Below, one piece after another: positions 39,002-59,028 of a stretch of 64,000 nt of DNA (its first letter is position 1; each line of letters begins with the position of its first letter). Source of the stretch: Struthio camelus (Eukaryota; Chordata; Aves; Struthioniformes; Struthionidae). The stretch is taken from positions 69,706,911-69,770,910 of the forward strand of contig NC_090942.1 of the NCBI RefSeq assembly GCF_040807025.1, in the 5' to 3' direction. Below the pieces are notes generated by a model. It was not told where the DNA came from and ran no database searches. It saw only the letters and a program-made list of their open reading frames with translations. The translations under genes were made by a program, and so were the position numbers.

Positions 39002-41889
39002 GTAAGTAGAGGCTCTCTTGTCTGTATTTCCCTCCAGCTATGTGAGATCTTTCAGTGGGGCTGCCCCCAAGGAAGCAGCTTCCTCAGGGAGGAGACTGGC
39101 AGGCAGGGACAGCACTGGCTGCGACTTGGTGCAGCGGAGAAATCCCAGTTGTATGAGGCTGAAGGGCAGCAATTTTCCTGATAAATCAGAAAGACAATTC
39201 TGCCGCGGAGGCTGATGGTACTGGTTCTAGTCCAGTTTAAGTATGGGGAGCTGGCAGCAACTTCTCCCAGTTGTGAATGGCACCAGCATTTTTAGCTATA
39301 GCGCGGACAGCTCAAGTGCAGCTTTGGGGCTAAGTGCTTGGTGCGGTGGTGACTGTGTACTGGGCAGTTCCTGGTGACCCTGGCCTCCGTCCCCTCCTCA
39401 GCAAACTGGAGTGGGTCCAACACACCAGGTGCCACTCACCTGACCGGTGGTGGCTTCACTGGGAAGCTTTTTGGTCTCAGCTGCCTTAGTAAGGAAAACC
39501 TAAAATGGAGAAGTGAATGAGGACCAAAACTGAATGGGTGGCTGATCCAAAATTCAGTAAACAGGCTTGAGGATGAGGGCTTTTTCTTCCCGTGTGTGTG
39601 CGCACGCGCGCATGTGTCTGTGTTTACTGCGTATACATCTTTACACACAAAGCTCACGGACATGACCACAGGACATGAACCATGTCACAAGAGGGGCCAA
39701 AAATAAATCCCGAGTTGTCTCCAGAATCCCTGCAGGCTGAGCCTGTGATTTCTGAAGTTCTGGGAGGAAGGCATACCACGAGGGATAGGGGTGATTATAG
39801 TACAGAAAGACTTAATAGTCTTTTCCAATATTGCTATTAGGGGCAGCTCTGCCTGGGAGAAAAGGGTGAGGAGAATGTCCTGAATGAGCTGACGTGAAGC
39901 CTCCTATGAATTTTGCTTCAGGCAGGGAAATATATTTGTGAGTGTGAGTCTGTGTGTACGTGTGTGCGCATATATACACATGTGGAGACGTGCACACATA
40001 GATATCACACAGGGCATTTTCTTCTGCTCCTGCTGCCTGCCCAGCTTATTATTGCCACTGCATCTCACTCTAATTAATTAGAGAGACATGTAAAACCAGA
40101 GCTCTCCTGGTCTGGGGAGAGGGGAGGAGTTGGTGCTCCAACCAGGTCATTATTGAACCAGGCCTCGGGCTTGCAATTTGGACAGTCAGGTAGATTCAAT
40201 GTGCCAGTTCCAGTGCGTCCCTGATTTGAACGGTAGTTAGTAGAATATAGCATCGCTCTGCTGCCGGTTCCTGTCCTGTCACTGGAGGATTGACAGAAAA
40301 ATTAAGAGCTCATTGTGATAAGAGCTGGAGCAGCTGCTGTCCAGAGTGCTATTAAACAGTTCACAAGAAGGAAACCCTTGAAGACAGGGTCTCCCTTAAA
40401 GGCACAGATGGACTCGTCACAAAGCAGGGGATACTTCTAGCAGTGAGGAGAAGGGGGTGCCTTTCCAGAACCTCAGACCATTTTTCTTCTGAGCTTTGTC
40501 ACTTGGGTATGTTTGGGGGGACTGGATCTTCCTCTAACTGCCGCGAGCAGACAACATTTGCAAGGGAATTATTCCACGTGAGTGAAGGGCTTGAGGGAGT
40601 TGTCTCCCTGTCAGACATCAGTGCCGTCTCTGTTAGTGTATGTCATCCACTTGGAGGAATGAATGGTAATTTCTGAGAAAGAGGCTGTTTGCAAAGAGGA
40701 AGGGGGGAAGCCCTCTTATGTAATTTTTATACCTCATCATAGCTTTACCCGTGCTTCCAGCAAAGTGAATGCCACATGCTAGTAAGGTGCGCTCAGAGCT
40801 TTGGTATCTTCATGAGCTATTCCAGCCTCCTGCCCTTCCTATGGCTTTCTGAACCCTGCTTCAGAAAGGATTTTTGGAGCTCATCAGAACCACAGAAGCC
40901 TGAGGAAGGCAGAGATGCCATCTCAGCATGGCAGGGAGGGCCTCAGCAGCACAGGACCATGAGGACACCCCGACAGGGGCGCGCAGGGAGCAGTGGAGGC
41001 TGCAGTGGAGTGTGGAATAGCCCGGAGCAGGCTCACTCCTGTGGGAGGGTACGCCTGGGTAGGACTTCAGTGACTTCAGCACTTGCCTGTTGCTGATTCA
41101 AAAGAAAGACCAAACATTTTCCTTCACTTGCCATGTTTGGTTACAAGGAGCTGCTTACAGTGCTTGACATCTGTCCCAGTCCTGGGTGGCTCAAGCAGTA
41201 ACCCAAATGACCATACTGGGATGCTCCTGCCAGCTGGGTAATGCTCCAAAATGCTACATCATGACACATACTGCACTTCTCAGTGGGAAAGAGCTGATGT
41301 TAAAGAGTCCTGGACTGTTTCTGCCCATACTGCAGACCGCCTAGCATGAAAATACTCTGTAACACATACCTTAATCCTGCTGTGGCTTTAGTGAAATGCT
41401 GGCTCACAAAAACACTTTTTGTGGCTCAAGGGACCCTAATACCAAGAAGAAACATTTGTTTCCATGTACCAGTTCATATCCAGGCTGGATGGATGGAAGG
41501 GGAAGTTGCTTCACATGTGAGAGGTGGGTTTACACGAAATATGGTTTTATTCACATTGCAAAAACAAGCACTTGAAAGTTAGGGAATGTCGGGATTCAGG
41601 GCACTGTGCTGTCTGTATTGGGTTGCAGTCCTATTAGGATCACACACTGTATTTTCATTCAGGGCATCGGACGCATGGTGCTCAGGGAGTGAAGCAGGGG
41701 GTTGTTATTATTTTGGTACTGCTACGTGTGTGCCTGTTTTATTTGTTTACTGCCTATCATCCAAGCCCTGCAGGCAACACATCATTATTCATTGCCTTGT
41801 GGTGTTCTGAAGATGTTTGCTGCTGTAGTTGCTTCACAGATGACAGAGAATTTATTCACCTGATGAGGCAAGAGAGAGTGGTTATCTCC

Positions 41890-42045
41890 TGCGCTGTTGA
41901 AGGGGAAAGAGAGTTCCCCCTTAGCCACACGGTGAAGGAGCAGCAGGTGCAGGAGTGGAGCTTGGGACCTCTTGGCTCTTAGCCTCACTAATGCCTTGAG
42001 ACCATACCAGTTTACTGGCTAAGCTGTCAGGGTTTTGCAAAACAT
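41890..42045 (-). mobile_element. Decayed SINE, reverse orientation
   Basis: On the minus strand the order gcattagtgaggctaagagc then caagaggtcccaagctccac fits the tRNA-like head of the same family. Evidence is weak but the orientation of parts is consistent. Confidence 0.45.
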
Positions 42046-45000
42046 TAGCTATGAGTACTCTGCAGTTCTGCAAAATGGCCCCTAGGGTCTCATGTTGGGC
42101 ACCCACAAAATTAGGAACGTACAAATCGGCCCCCTGCCAAAATTATGGTTTAATATTTTATGCTGACCACATAAAAATGGCCTCATTTATTGCAGCATCT
42201 TCACTGTTATCCTAAGTATCATGTATCCTTTGCACTGAGCATGGGACATGGTCCTGTGAAAAATATAAATAGTACTTGATCAGCAGGCAAAGACTTTGTT
42301 ATAATGCACATACACAAGTGGGTGAATTAAGGTTGCGCAGGTACTAACTAACATTTAAGTGCTTGGCTTTGCAAACCAAATGGCATATTTTTTCACATAG
42401 AATTTTTTTGAAATGAAAATGACACTTGATTCTTTTTTTTATGAATGGAAAAACAGGACGCTTTCTCTTATTTACACATTGTAACTCCTCACACCCATCA
42501 TGGGAAGGACTGAGACCTAAATTTATATCAGAGCCACGCAAGTCTGAACTCCATGAATGCCTGCAAGTAAAGGCTTGTTACTCTGAAATCAGGCCCTGAG
42601 GTCATTCTCCTCCTCCCTCAGAGGAGGCTGGGGGACTTCCTTCCCCATATAGTGTTCCCTCACTCTAGGAATAAAATCATAGGACCACATCGTGATTCTG
42701 AAGCAGAGCTCTTAGAAGAAACTTGGCTTAGCACCCATTGCTTGCGCCCTCTTTCCACTCCTGGCTAGGTCCTCTGCTGCCAGTGCTCCCCACAGCACAA
42801 CGTGCTGCTGCTGTGATTTTGCTGTTGAGGGGGCAGAGGGGCTGAAGGAGGACCCTACTCTACATGCTTGCATTTAGTGATTTTGATGGGTACGAATGTT
42901 ACCATGCCTGTACCTCTTCCATGGCTGCAAACCCTCCAGAGAACTGAAGACGTTCAGACTCCAAATCTGAAGATGTTCCCCAGCCTCAGCGAGCTCTGCA
43001 GCACAGGGCTGTGGTGGGTGCGCTAGCTAGCCCAGATGGAACTGAGGAGCCATGCTGGAGCTCTAGCCAGCAATAGCTGTCACCACATCTTGTTGAGGTG
43101 TGGGCAATGCTATTGACTTCTAAAGCCTGTAAGTGTATCCCAGTGATCCTCAGGCACTGCTGGTGCTGCAAGCAGCAGCCTGGACCCTAGGCAGTTTGCA
43201 TGGACATTGCAGGGAGGCCCCTCTTGGATGCTCTGGGAAGGTGATGGGGGGAGATGGAGAAGGGGGAGAAGGAGAACTCCAGGTTCTCTTTTAACATGCA
43301 GCACGGGACTCCTCGTGCCACAGGGGCATCCAAGTGAAACAGATCCATGCAACTCACTAAAGCAGAAAAAGAAATCAGCAAAAGATCTCCTTCAGAGTTC
43401 AGTATAAATGCATCATGTGCGAACAATGAGAGTCAGCCTTTCCTTGGGAGGTTTGCCAGGAGCTGTGTGTGTGCTGGGTCACTGATTCCCTTATGATAAG
43501 AGCAGAGAGGATTTTTACTGCTGGCATCCTGCACTCTGCCCCACCATGCATGAATGATCCCTGCCCCTGTGAACATGCCAGGGGTATAAGTGTCTTGTGA
43601 AGTGAGACAGCAGTGAAATTCTGCCTTATCCTACAGTATTTTCTAATTCCTCTCCCTGCTCTGCTCCAACTGGCAAAGTGGCGAGTGACTCTCCTTGCAG
43701 CCAATGATCTGAGAGGCCAGCAGCCACAGCAGTGCAGCCAAGGTGCTGGGGCAGGAAGAGTGGGAGTGACTCTTTCACTCAGCAGCTTACATGGCAGCAA
43801 TTCTCCATCACATTGGCTTCTCCACTAGGCAGTACTTTAGCTTCCAGGAGCAAAAGTAACAAAAGTTACTTGGAAGACCAGGGAGCTTGGGGTCCTGGCA
43901 TCTTTCAGGATACAGCCTATATTAAGAGGCAAAGCCATTTCCTGAGCAGACATAGGCATGAATGATGGCAGATAAGCAGGTGTTGGACACTTCATGTGCA
44001 AGGCATCACCCAGATTTGCAGAAGATTATTGCGTCCTAGGAACTAGGAAGCACAAGGAGAAAGCTTTACAGTTGAAGCACCTTGACCCAAGTAAGATATA
44101 ACAGGGTTTTTTTGTTTGATTGGTTGTTTTTGGTTTTGTTTTTTTTTTGGCATTGACCTGGAAGCCCCTTGATTTGGCAGTCTGGCTCCCTCACTTGCTG
44201 TACTGTTCAACAGATGTCTGAGCTAGCACTCCAGGGATAGAGCTATGAAAGGGGAGCTACTCAACACTTGATGAAAATACTGCTATTTTCATAGCTGGTG
44301 GCTAAGTTGAGGCTCCTCTATCTGCTACTCTGTATAAGTAAATGTATCTTTAATCTCAGACAGGCAGGGTCCCTCCCTGTTATGGATTTGCTGCATCTTT
44401 AGTCCCTAATAAGAAGAGACCCAAGGAAAGTATTGGGGCATCTCAATATTTCTGAGCCCTCAGAGAATCCTTCACAAATGTGGGCCCATTTTCTTCTTCT
44501 TAAACACACAGAATAAAAACAAGGAAGAGATTATTTTGGGATCCTGAGTACCATCCAGCCAAGAAGTGAGGAAAGTGTCTGTGGGGGTGGCGAGAGAGAT
44601 GAGCACAGCAGAAGCAGGATTCTCCCACCAAGCCTTATTCTTTCTCTATAGCCTCTCCCTGGGATATGCTACCAACCTACCCTCTGCCCTGAGCGTAAGC
44701 CTGAGGAAATGGCATTTTAAATGCCAACAAGCTGAAAGACACCCATAGGGTGTAAAAGGGGAAGCAGGAGCAGAAGTGTGCCTCCATCAGAGTTACTGAG
44801 TCTGGGAGCGGCTGCAGGGCTTCCTGCAGTCAAGGGGCTGAGTGAAAGGATTAAGGGCCTGAGCTACTACTGACCGTGGGATTAACCCCTGCAGGAGATT
44901 AAAGTTGTAGAGAAGGCTCTTCCCTCCACAACTGAGAGAAAGAGAAAAACTGGGATTTGGATTAGAATTGGCAGGTCTGGTGACAAGCCACCACCCACTG

Positions 45001-45654
45001 CCAACTGTTCCCAGCTGGATCAGAAAATGTTATCTCAGGCTCCATGTAGAATCCCCCCTCTACATCTCACTTGGTTATCAGTTTTTGCCAACAGCATGAG
45101 AAGAACAAAAACATCACTCTGTGGCAAAAAAAGAGGAGGAAACTGGGTAAGCAGCTCATGTGTCTCTCCTCCGAGCTCCCTCCCACTCCCTCACCTGCCT
45201 CCCTTCTCAGCTGCCTCCATTTTGCTAAAAGAAACATGCACGTGGTCTGTTGTATTCAATAATACTCGGAGAAGATGCTGGCACATACACGGCTGGATTT
45301 CTTTCTGTCAGCTGCCCCCTCAGCTCTCCTCCTGCTGCTGCTCTGGGCCTCCTCCATATGCTGCACTCTAGCTGCACTGGGACTTTCCTGTCACTCCTGT
45401 GTTGGATATCCCAGTCTCCCCACCTGCTTTCACAGCCTCCCAAGGCATCCTACTTCTCTGCAGCTATCTGGGTCTTTTCCATCAGTGCTACTCCCCACTC
45501 CCCTTCAGATGCTCTTTGCATTGTCACATCGTTCAATGAGATCTGATGTTCTTGATATTCCCAGCTCTTCCAGCCTCTTCCAATCTCATTATTGTGAGCT
45601 GGCTGGGGTGGCTTGGGCTGCAAATAATGTGTCTTAGTTAAGGAAAGGGAGTGG

Positions 45655-46010
45655 GAATCAGAAAAACTGGCTTCCCTCCTGATTTTGCCACAGGATGATC
45701 AGGGACCTTTGGGAAAGCCTTGTAACTGACCCTGTTAGATTCTGTGTAACTTTGATAACCCTCACAAATCATTTCTGCAGGACAGGAGAGCATTTACAAG
45801 CCAAAGTGATCCAGTGATGCAGTTAGCAGCTTTGAAAATCTTGAGCTGGGAACTGATGTAGACCCATGTTGAGGTCTTAAGAGCTGGGCATCTGAAATTT
45901 CAGACAGCCAAATTTAGCAGCCATTTTTACCTCTATCATAGCTTACCCCTCCATAACATGGGGATCATGTTGACCTTCCTTATAGGGTTTTGGGGAGGAA
46001 AAATTTGTTA
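45655..46010 (+). mobile_element. Decayed SINE fragment(s)
   Basis: Two parts: 45655-45775 resembles the SINE body (ttttgccacaggatgatcag, ctttgggaaagcc) and 45930-46010 the 3' core (aacatggggatcatgttgac, ttatagggttttgggg). They may be two copies or one interrupted copy. Confidence 0.5.
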
Positions 46011-47171
46011 ACACCAATTACAGCTGCATTTCAAATGACCCTATGCATTATCATTTCAAAGATCAGAAGATTTTTGACCTATGCACATCCTAGAGAATAA
46101 GGTAAGGTTACAATTCACAGCAAGCCAGGAATGTGGCAGGTCCCACAACCACAGCTCCCTTACATACTGAATGGGTTGCACGTGCTTTCTACTTACTTTG
46201 CAGCTTGCTGTATGAGGTGTTTTGCTTAGCTGTGATCGATCACTGCAAGTCAGATGGCACCATTTCTTCTGCAGTTGGGTTGCTAGTGTGAATTTAAAAT
46301 GTGCTTTCCATTGATTGTGACAGTACAACACTAATGAATCCTGAGTACACGTGTTAATAAATCAGCAAGTGCTGGAAATGAAGCCCCCAGCTATTTAGCG
46401 TAAAACCTCATTGGGGCAGTGACACACACTGTGTGTTTCTACAGTGTTGTTGAGCTCGGCTGCAACCTCTGGGTGCTTTTGCAATCCAAATAAACAGCTG
46501 AGGAGGAGCCACTGCTGAGACAATGAGCTTAAATTTGAACTCGTGTTGTCAATAATTTGCTTGACTGACCTAGGTCTGCTGCCGGAGCAACAATGGGTAT
46601 CATATCCATACCACCTAAACCCACTTCTGGTAGTGTCAGAAGAGGTGTAGCTCTTGCTAGGATTCATCAGCCAGATTATTTAATGAACTTCCAGTTTCTA
46701 TAATCAGACCACCAAGTTTACGTGTCTGCCTTCCCTCTGTGTACACCTTCTTGCTCTCCGAGGGCTGACAAAGGAACAGACACAGAATGGGATGCTTTAA
46801 TCACTGGACTGTGGGGTCCCACTGCCCCCCTCCACTGTGGGTGAAGGCAATAAAACAGGAATCCCCAAAACAACAGCTTCCCCAAGGAAAAAGGGAGGGA
46901 GGGAAGATAATCTCCTTAAAGTGTCCTCCATGCCCTCCCTCACCCTGTTGGTTTTCTGATAAAGGCTGAAGCAATTTAGCACTGGAAAGGGACTTTGCCA
47001 TCACTCATCAAGGAGACTGTGGGAGAGGGATGAATGCCTGTGTGTGCTTCCTGTTAATTTACCGCTGGCATCTGTTGCAGCCTCTGTTACCTACCTTTTT
47101 GTAACATAGGTCACCCTCATGCCCTGCCAATGCTACTATGCCAGACTGTTAAAGGAGTCTGATCCTGGAGA

Positions 47172-47385
47172 CGTGAGGTAAGGGTTAGCGCAATGGACTA
47201 TGACAGATGATCACAGAGAGAGGTTGCTGGGCTCCGTTTCTGACTGTGGCTCATACTAGTGACATATTGGGATAGTCACCTGTCTCTATAGCCTCTGTAA
47301 CCCTGTCTGGAAAATGGGATAATTCTATCTGCCTACCTAGAGCAGAGGTATTACAGGCTAAGACCTGAGTCTCATTTTTCGTTAT
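47172..47385 (+). mobile_element. Decayed tRNA-derived SINE, near full length
   Basis: An A-box-like ggttagcgcaatgg is followed by a B-box-like gctgggctccgtttctgact, then the core cctgtctggaaaatgggat. The order matches the MIR-like family seen elsewhere in the window. Confidence 0.65.
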
Positions 47386-49324
47386 GCATTCATGGCACTT
47401 AGTGGAAAGACAGACAGATAGCGTTTCTGGAAACCATGGTACGCAAGTTATTAAATATATAACAGCAACAACAACGATGACACCTACAACCATGGTAAGA
47501 GCCATTCGTAAAACAGATGGAAAGCTTTGGATAGCAGGTGTCACAAAACTGGGAAGGATTGCTAAAACAGTATCTGGATGCAGTAAACAGAGACCCTCCC
47601 CACCCTCACAGCATGATACTTGGGACCCTACTTATGAAAGCTAAGGTTTTACAATGATACTGCAAACCCCACTGGTGTCTGGGCAGGGAGAAGGGAAGCG
47701 CGAGACAGCGATAGCACTTGCTGTAGCCTTTATGCCCTGGCAAGTACTGCAGAGTCATTACAATTAATGCATCCCCCCACAATACCCCAGCAGTAAAGCT
47801 CCTTGTTTAAGCTAACGAGGGGAATCCTCATTACAGAGTCCTCTTGGGGGGGTCTGACAGCAGGCCAAATGCCCAAGCGGCACTTTAGCTCAGTATATTT
47901 CTGGCCACTGGAGCCCACAGCCAGAAATGATTTCATTCTGTTGCTCTGAGCTGAAACTAAAAAAAATGTCTTTTACTGTCCTATAGCAAAGGGCAAGAAG
48001 AAAAGGCCATCAACAACCCCACAGGCTACTCTGTTCATATCTCCATAATCTGGAAAAGAGATTAAACTCCAAGCATGTGGAAGAAAGCTTTCGACACTGT
48101 ATTCCATGGATCACAGGGCATTCGGCTGACATGTTATTCTAGGGAGAAGGAACCATGCAGTAAGCCCACAAGACAGATAAACGCCAGGTTTGTGGTGGGT
48201 GACTTCAGAGCATGAGAGCTCCAGCAACGGAGATCAGCCTTAAACTGCCAAACCCAGTCAATCCCATGTAGTCTAGCACGGATGGCATGGTGCCTCCCCT
48301 CTCTGGGGCTAGGGGTGTATGTATGTGAGGCGCTCCTAGAACTGGCAGAGTCCTTGCTGCTGGAAAAGCCCTGGGACTGACAGGCTGAAAGCAGCCAGAA
48401 CAGTTTTGGTGGTGCTCTAGAGAGCCTTGAGGTGTGGGCAGGTGCTGGTTGCCCCAGGACTACAGGCTTCCCAGCACTGGGTTAGCACAGAGCACAGCCG
48501 GCCTGCTGCTCTGTGGAGCAGAAGGCATCTCAGGCTAAAGCAAAACACCTAATTAAGTCAGAATTCAAGACAAATCAGAGAAAAACTTTACGAAGGAAGC
48601 TGTCAAAAATCCTCTCTGCCTTCTGACTCTCTTCTGACTGCAAGATGTTACTCACTAGGGGCACAAGTCTAACAAGCATATGGGCAATACGTGCCTGGGG
48701 AGAAACTGTTTCTTTCTGGATCCTTAGACTTAAAATTTCTCCATAAACATATTATTTCAAGGTGTTACTGCAGAAGTTCACCGGTCCTTTCACTTTGGCA
48801 GCCAGCAACCTCTACATATTCCAAAGCTGATGCTCTGCCACTTAAGCATATGTTATGCTTGTGGACGTCTGCAGCTTTGTGCAAGACATGGGTATGGATA
48901 GACACGGGTCACAGAAGAGTCCCAAGTACATGTACAAGTCCATCTCTGTGCATACATTTGTAAATGCAAGCTAGATTTGTGCCTATATCTACACATGTAC
49001 ATGCAGATTGCTGCCTTTCAGACTTAGGTTCATGTGTTCGAGTGCACAAATGTGTCGATCCTATCTATGGGGTGGGGAGTGCTGTGTTTATGATGTGACA
49101 TGCTTTTAAAATAATCATGGGTTTATCAAGGCATCTCCAACATTGTGCATGGTGCAGCGCAGGAGACAGCATTAAAGCCTGAACAGGTGTTAATCATTAT
49201 GCCCTGTAATAAATTCTAAACATAGGGAAAGAGCTTATTTATACACATCTGCTCCTCCCACCCCGCACTCTGCGCTTGAGCCTTAGCACTGCCTCCTAGG
49301 ACAAGGTGCCTGTGAGGTACCAGA

Positions 49325-49400
49325 AATGAGTGCATGAACTGGACTTTTCCTGCCAGAAGAAATTAGGGGTAGAAACCCAGACTCCCGTCATCATCTTTGC
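49325..49400 (-). mobile_element. Possible SINE fragment, reverse orientation
   Basis: The minus strand gacgggagtctgggtttcta followed by cccctaatttcttctggcag resembles the B-box region of the same family. Confidence 0.3.
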
Positions 49401-49873
49401 ACCTAGGTATGCCAGTCCTGCTGTCAGCCCCCTCACTGTTGCCTGGGGTTGGCTTAGCAGAATTACACAAAACAGCAAGCAGGGGAAAACAGCAACCTAT
49501 GGACTTAGCAAGGCCTGGGTGAGGAGAGATCGGAGAGGGAAGTGGTGTCACGAAGCACCCAAGGAAGTTTTTTTTTTTTTTTAAGTTTAGCCCCCTTGAT
49601 TGGAGCTGAGCCAGCTGATACAGATGGGGTGTTACAAAACAGAGCCAAAGGCAAGAGCGCAAGGAACAGAGCTATCTATAACCCAGACAAAGTTAGATGG
49701 AGTGAAGGTGGGGAAGAGGGAAACGCAGAGCGTGGCAGGCAGCTCCTAATGCTAAAAGCAAGGACATGATCATTCGACAACAGGATTTGGAACTGATCAA
49801 CTCCAGCTATCCAGCAGCCAGATAAGGCTCTGTGGCTGTCAGCTTAACGCTGCCGTTTATTCCCGTGCTGTAG

Positions 49874-50005
49874 GGAGTTAAAATAGAGCACACGGAAAGC
49901 TTGCTGCTGGGGAGTGAAAGTCAAGGAGGGAGAGGGAAGGAAGAGACTGTAATTGGACAGTGCCCTGGAGTCGGGTGGAAGTGGCTGCGGGCAGAGCCCC
50001 TCCAG
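49874..50005 (+). promoter_or_regulatory. Candidate proximal LRTM2 5' UTR exon
   Basis: A purine-rich stretch ends gcagagcccctccag before a strong donor GTAAGTGCTC at 50006. Upstream is either an acceptor-like ttcccgtgctgtag (ending 49873) or a weak TATA-like ttaaaatag. It lies about 1.4 kb before the ATG-bearing exon, a plausible place for a non-coding first or second exon. Confidence 0.4.
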
Positions 50006-51528
50006 GTAAGTGCTCGCAGCTTTTCATCGTCCTTGTCGATACGGAGAGCTGGAGGCGGGAGGCTTCAGGGGGTGGCATCTAGGACAGAGCCATCAATATG
50101 AGGGAGGCTGAAAGTCTCCTTCTCAGCCGGTGCGAGCAAAAACACTGAATGGGGACAGCTATTTGTTGAGGCTTCTCCTTTAGCAGGGACTGCAGGCAAG
50201 GCACTCCAGCTGTGCTCGGGGAGTGGGGGGCTGCAGTGGGGAAAGGCTGGAGTTGTTCTGGTGCTGGGCGAGGTATTCATCTGTTTGGTGCATTGGCATT
50301 TGGATAAATAATCTAAATAGCTTGGCTAAATGTGCTAGTCCAGGCACTGAAGCTGCTCGACTTTATCATTGGGATGCTAATTTAAATATGACCTGGTGAT
50401 TTACGCTCCTATATAAAATAAATCAGTCACGGGAGCCTGGGGGAGGGAGAACAGCTGGCACGTGCATGGGGAGTGTGTCCCAGCGGGAGCACAACGCCCA
50501 TCGAAAATAAAGGCTGTGAACACTGTCAGCCCCCGTGGAGGAGGACGCAGGACAGTGCATTTCTGTACCTGGATGGAAATATGTCCATCTAACTGCTGCT
50601 GTAACTGTGGGTGGCATATCAGAGAGCAAGCAGGGGGACAGGAGGGTCTGTGCTGTTTCCCCTTTTCCTGCTTCCCTCTATCCAAGAGGGAAGAGGGAGG
50701 GAAGGAGGGACCTGTTGTCAGTCACTTATTGTCAGGGGAGAGTTTATGGTCTTTGGGTTTCTAATTAGACTGAGCATTTTGCCTTCTTCTAATTAAGATG
50801 TAATTCCTCTCTTTTCAACACACCCACTCAGTCTCCCCCGCCCGAGGTCCTCCCTTCTCCTTGGAGGCCCCCTTGCTCTTCAGCTCCTGCAGTTGCTGCA
50901 GTGTGAAATCCCCAAGCTGAAGCTGTGCTCTGCTCAGCCCTGCTCTAACACCACATCCATTCTACCTTAAAGCAGAAAGGAAGCACTGGTGGGGAGTGTG
51001 GGGGGAGAAGTGGCTTGGCAGCCACTAGCACCCAAACGGCGGTGAGCCCAAGCCGTGTGTCCAGGAGCAGGATGCACAGCTTGTGCAAGAAGGAATGAGC
51101 TGGAGACTGTTGCCCTAGCAGGGTCACCTCAGCAATTCATCAGGTTAACCTTGAATGTGAGGCTAATGTAGCTGCTGTGGCAGGCTATTCAAGCACAGGC
51201 TTGTCAACGTGGCACACATGTGAATAAGGCCTTATTTCTTTACCATGAGGTTTAAAATGAATTAACATCTTGCTGTACCTCTTGAAACACCCTCCATCTC
51301 TCCTCCAGAATGGGGTTGATGCCTCAAAGGCAAAACACTAGGTGGGGAGGGGAATGAAAACATTGAGCCTAGCCCTGCCTCCTGTGCCCAGGGGACTGAA
51401 TCCCATCCGTTCTCCTCGGCTCTTCCCCTCCAGGATCTGACAGGCAGGCTGCAAGGTCATTCCTCCACCCTCTGGGGCCGTGTGCCAGGCTGGCTGGTGG
51501 ATGTGAAGACACGCTGGAGAAGACAACA

Positions 51529-58259
<6,731 letters not shown>

Positions 58260-58501
58260 AACCCTTCTAGGAAGGCAAAGACAGCAATGAACAAAGGTAC
58301 CTGAGAGCTGCCAAGCGTGGGGTCCTCCTGAAATACATCTTCCCAGACAGACAGACAGACAGACAGACTGTGCTATTGCTCCACTCACCCAAGTAGTGCA
58401 ACATGCTTCTGGGGGGTCAGGGCACCTGGCTCTAGTTTCTGTTCCTCTGCCCCAGGCCCCTTTTGTGACCTTCCACCCTTGGGCCCTTCCAGGCAAATAA
58501 A
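58260..58501 (+). terminator. LRTM2: LRTM2 3' UTR with poly(A) signal AATAAA
   Basis: A canonical AATAAA lies at 58496-58501, about 240 nt after the stop, followed by a TG-rich stretch (gagtgcttgctgtgcc) that could serve as downstream element. The UTR contains a short CAGA tetranucleotide repeat. A further AATAAA at about 62207 could serve a long 3' UTR isoform. Confidence 0.65.
58344..58369. repeat. (CAGA)n tetranucleotide repeat in LRTM2 3' UTR
   Basis: About six CAGA units within the 3' UTR. Confidence 0.9.
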
Positions 58502-58982
58502 GTAGAGTCAGACCTTGAGTGCTTGCTGTGCCTCATGCCCTTGCACAGACCTTCCCTCAGTTGCCTGCTTTGGCAGCAGCTGGCATCTTCTGGGAAGCCC
58601 TGTCATCCCCTCAGCTTCAGGACTGAGTCCTCCTGTGTCCTGCCCAGAGCTCTCTGCAGAGAGAACAGCTCTGTGAAAGCTCATATGAGGAACAGGACAC
58701 CAAGCAAGTGTCCATGCCTCACTGTTAGGGTCACTGCTGTTGCGTGACAGCAACTTGCTCCTCACCTGACAAGTCAGTGTGGTCGAGGGCACATTAGAAA
58801 GGATGGAAAGTCCCTAGGAGATGACCACTGTCTGAGGGAGATTCTCCTTCTCACTTTTAGAGGTCTCCAACACTGCCTGGGAGCAAAAAGTCCCTCTTTT
58901 TGCTCCTGGCCAAGGACAAGTCTACAAGCTGACATATGCGTCATCCTTTATAGGCACCCAGAGACAGAGCCATGCTCCTGTA

Positions 58983-58990
<8 letters not shown>

Positions 58991-59022
<32 letters not shown>
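58991..59022. repeat. (CA)n microsatellite
   Basis: Sixteen CA units, preceded by interrupted CA/TA units. Confidence 0.97.

Positions 59023-59028
<6 letters not shown>

Larger units (their letters stand above)
34041..51433. other. CACNA2D4 host intron upstream of LRTM2 coding region
   Basis: It holds the candidate LRTM2 5' exons, several decayed SINEs, a C run at 38422-38436, alternating purine-pyrimidine tracts at 39591-39617 and about 39.93-39.99 kb, and a TAATTA palindrome at 40068. No CACNA2D4 coding exon with family similarity was found. Confidence 0.6.

Noticed and set aside
43020..43110. Minus-strand VVTAIAG-like peptide as the missing CACNA2D4 exon
   Set aside because: Stops close by in the same frame and no GT donor after the required base.
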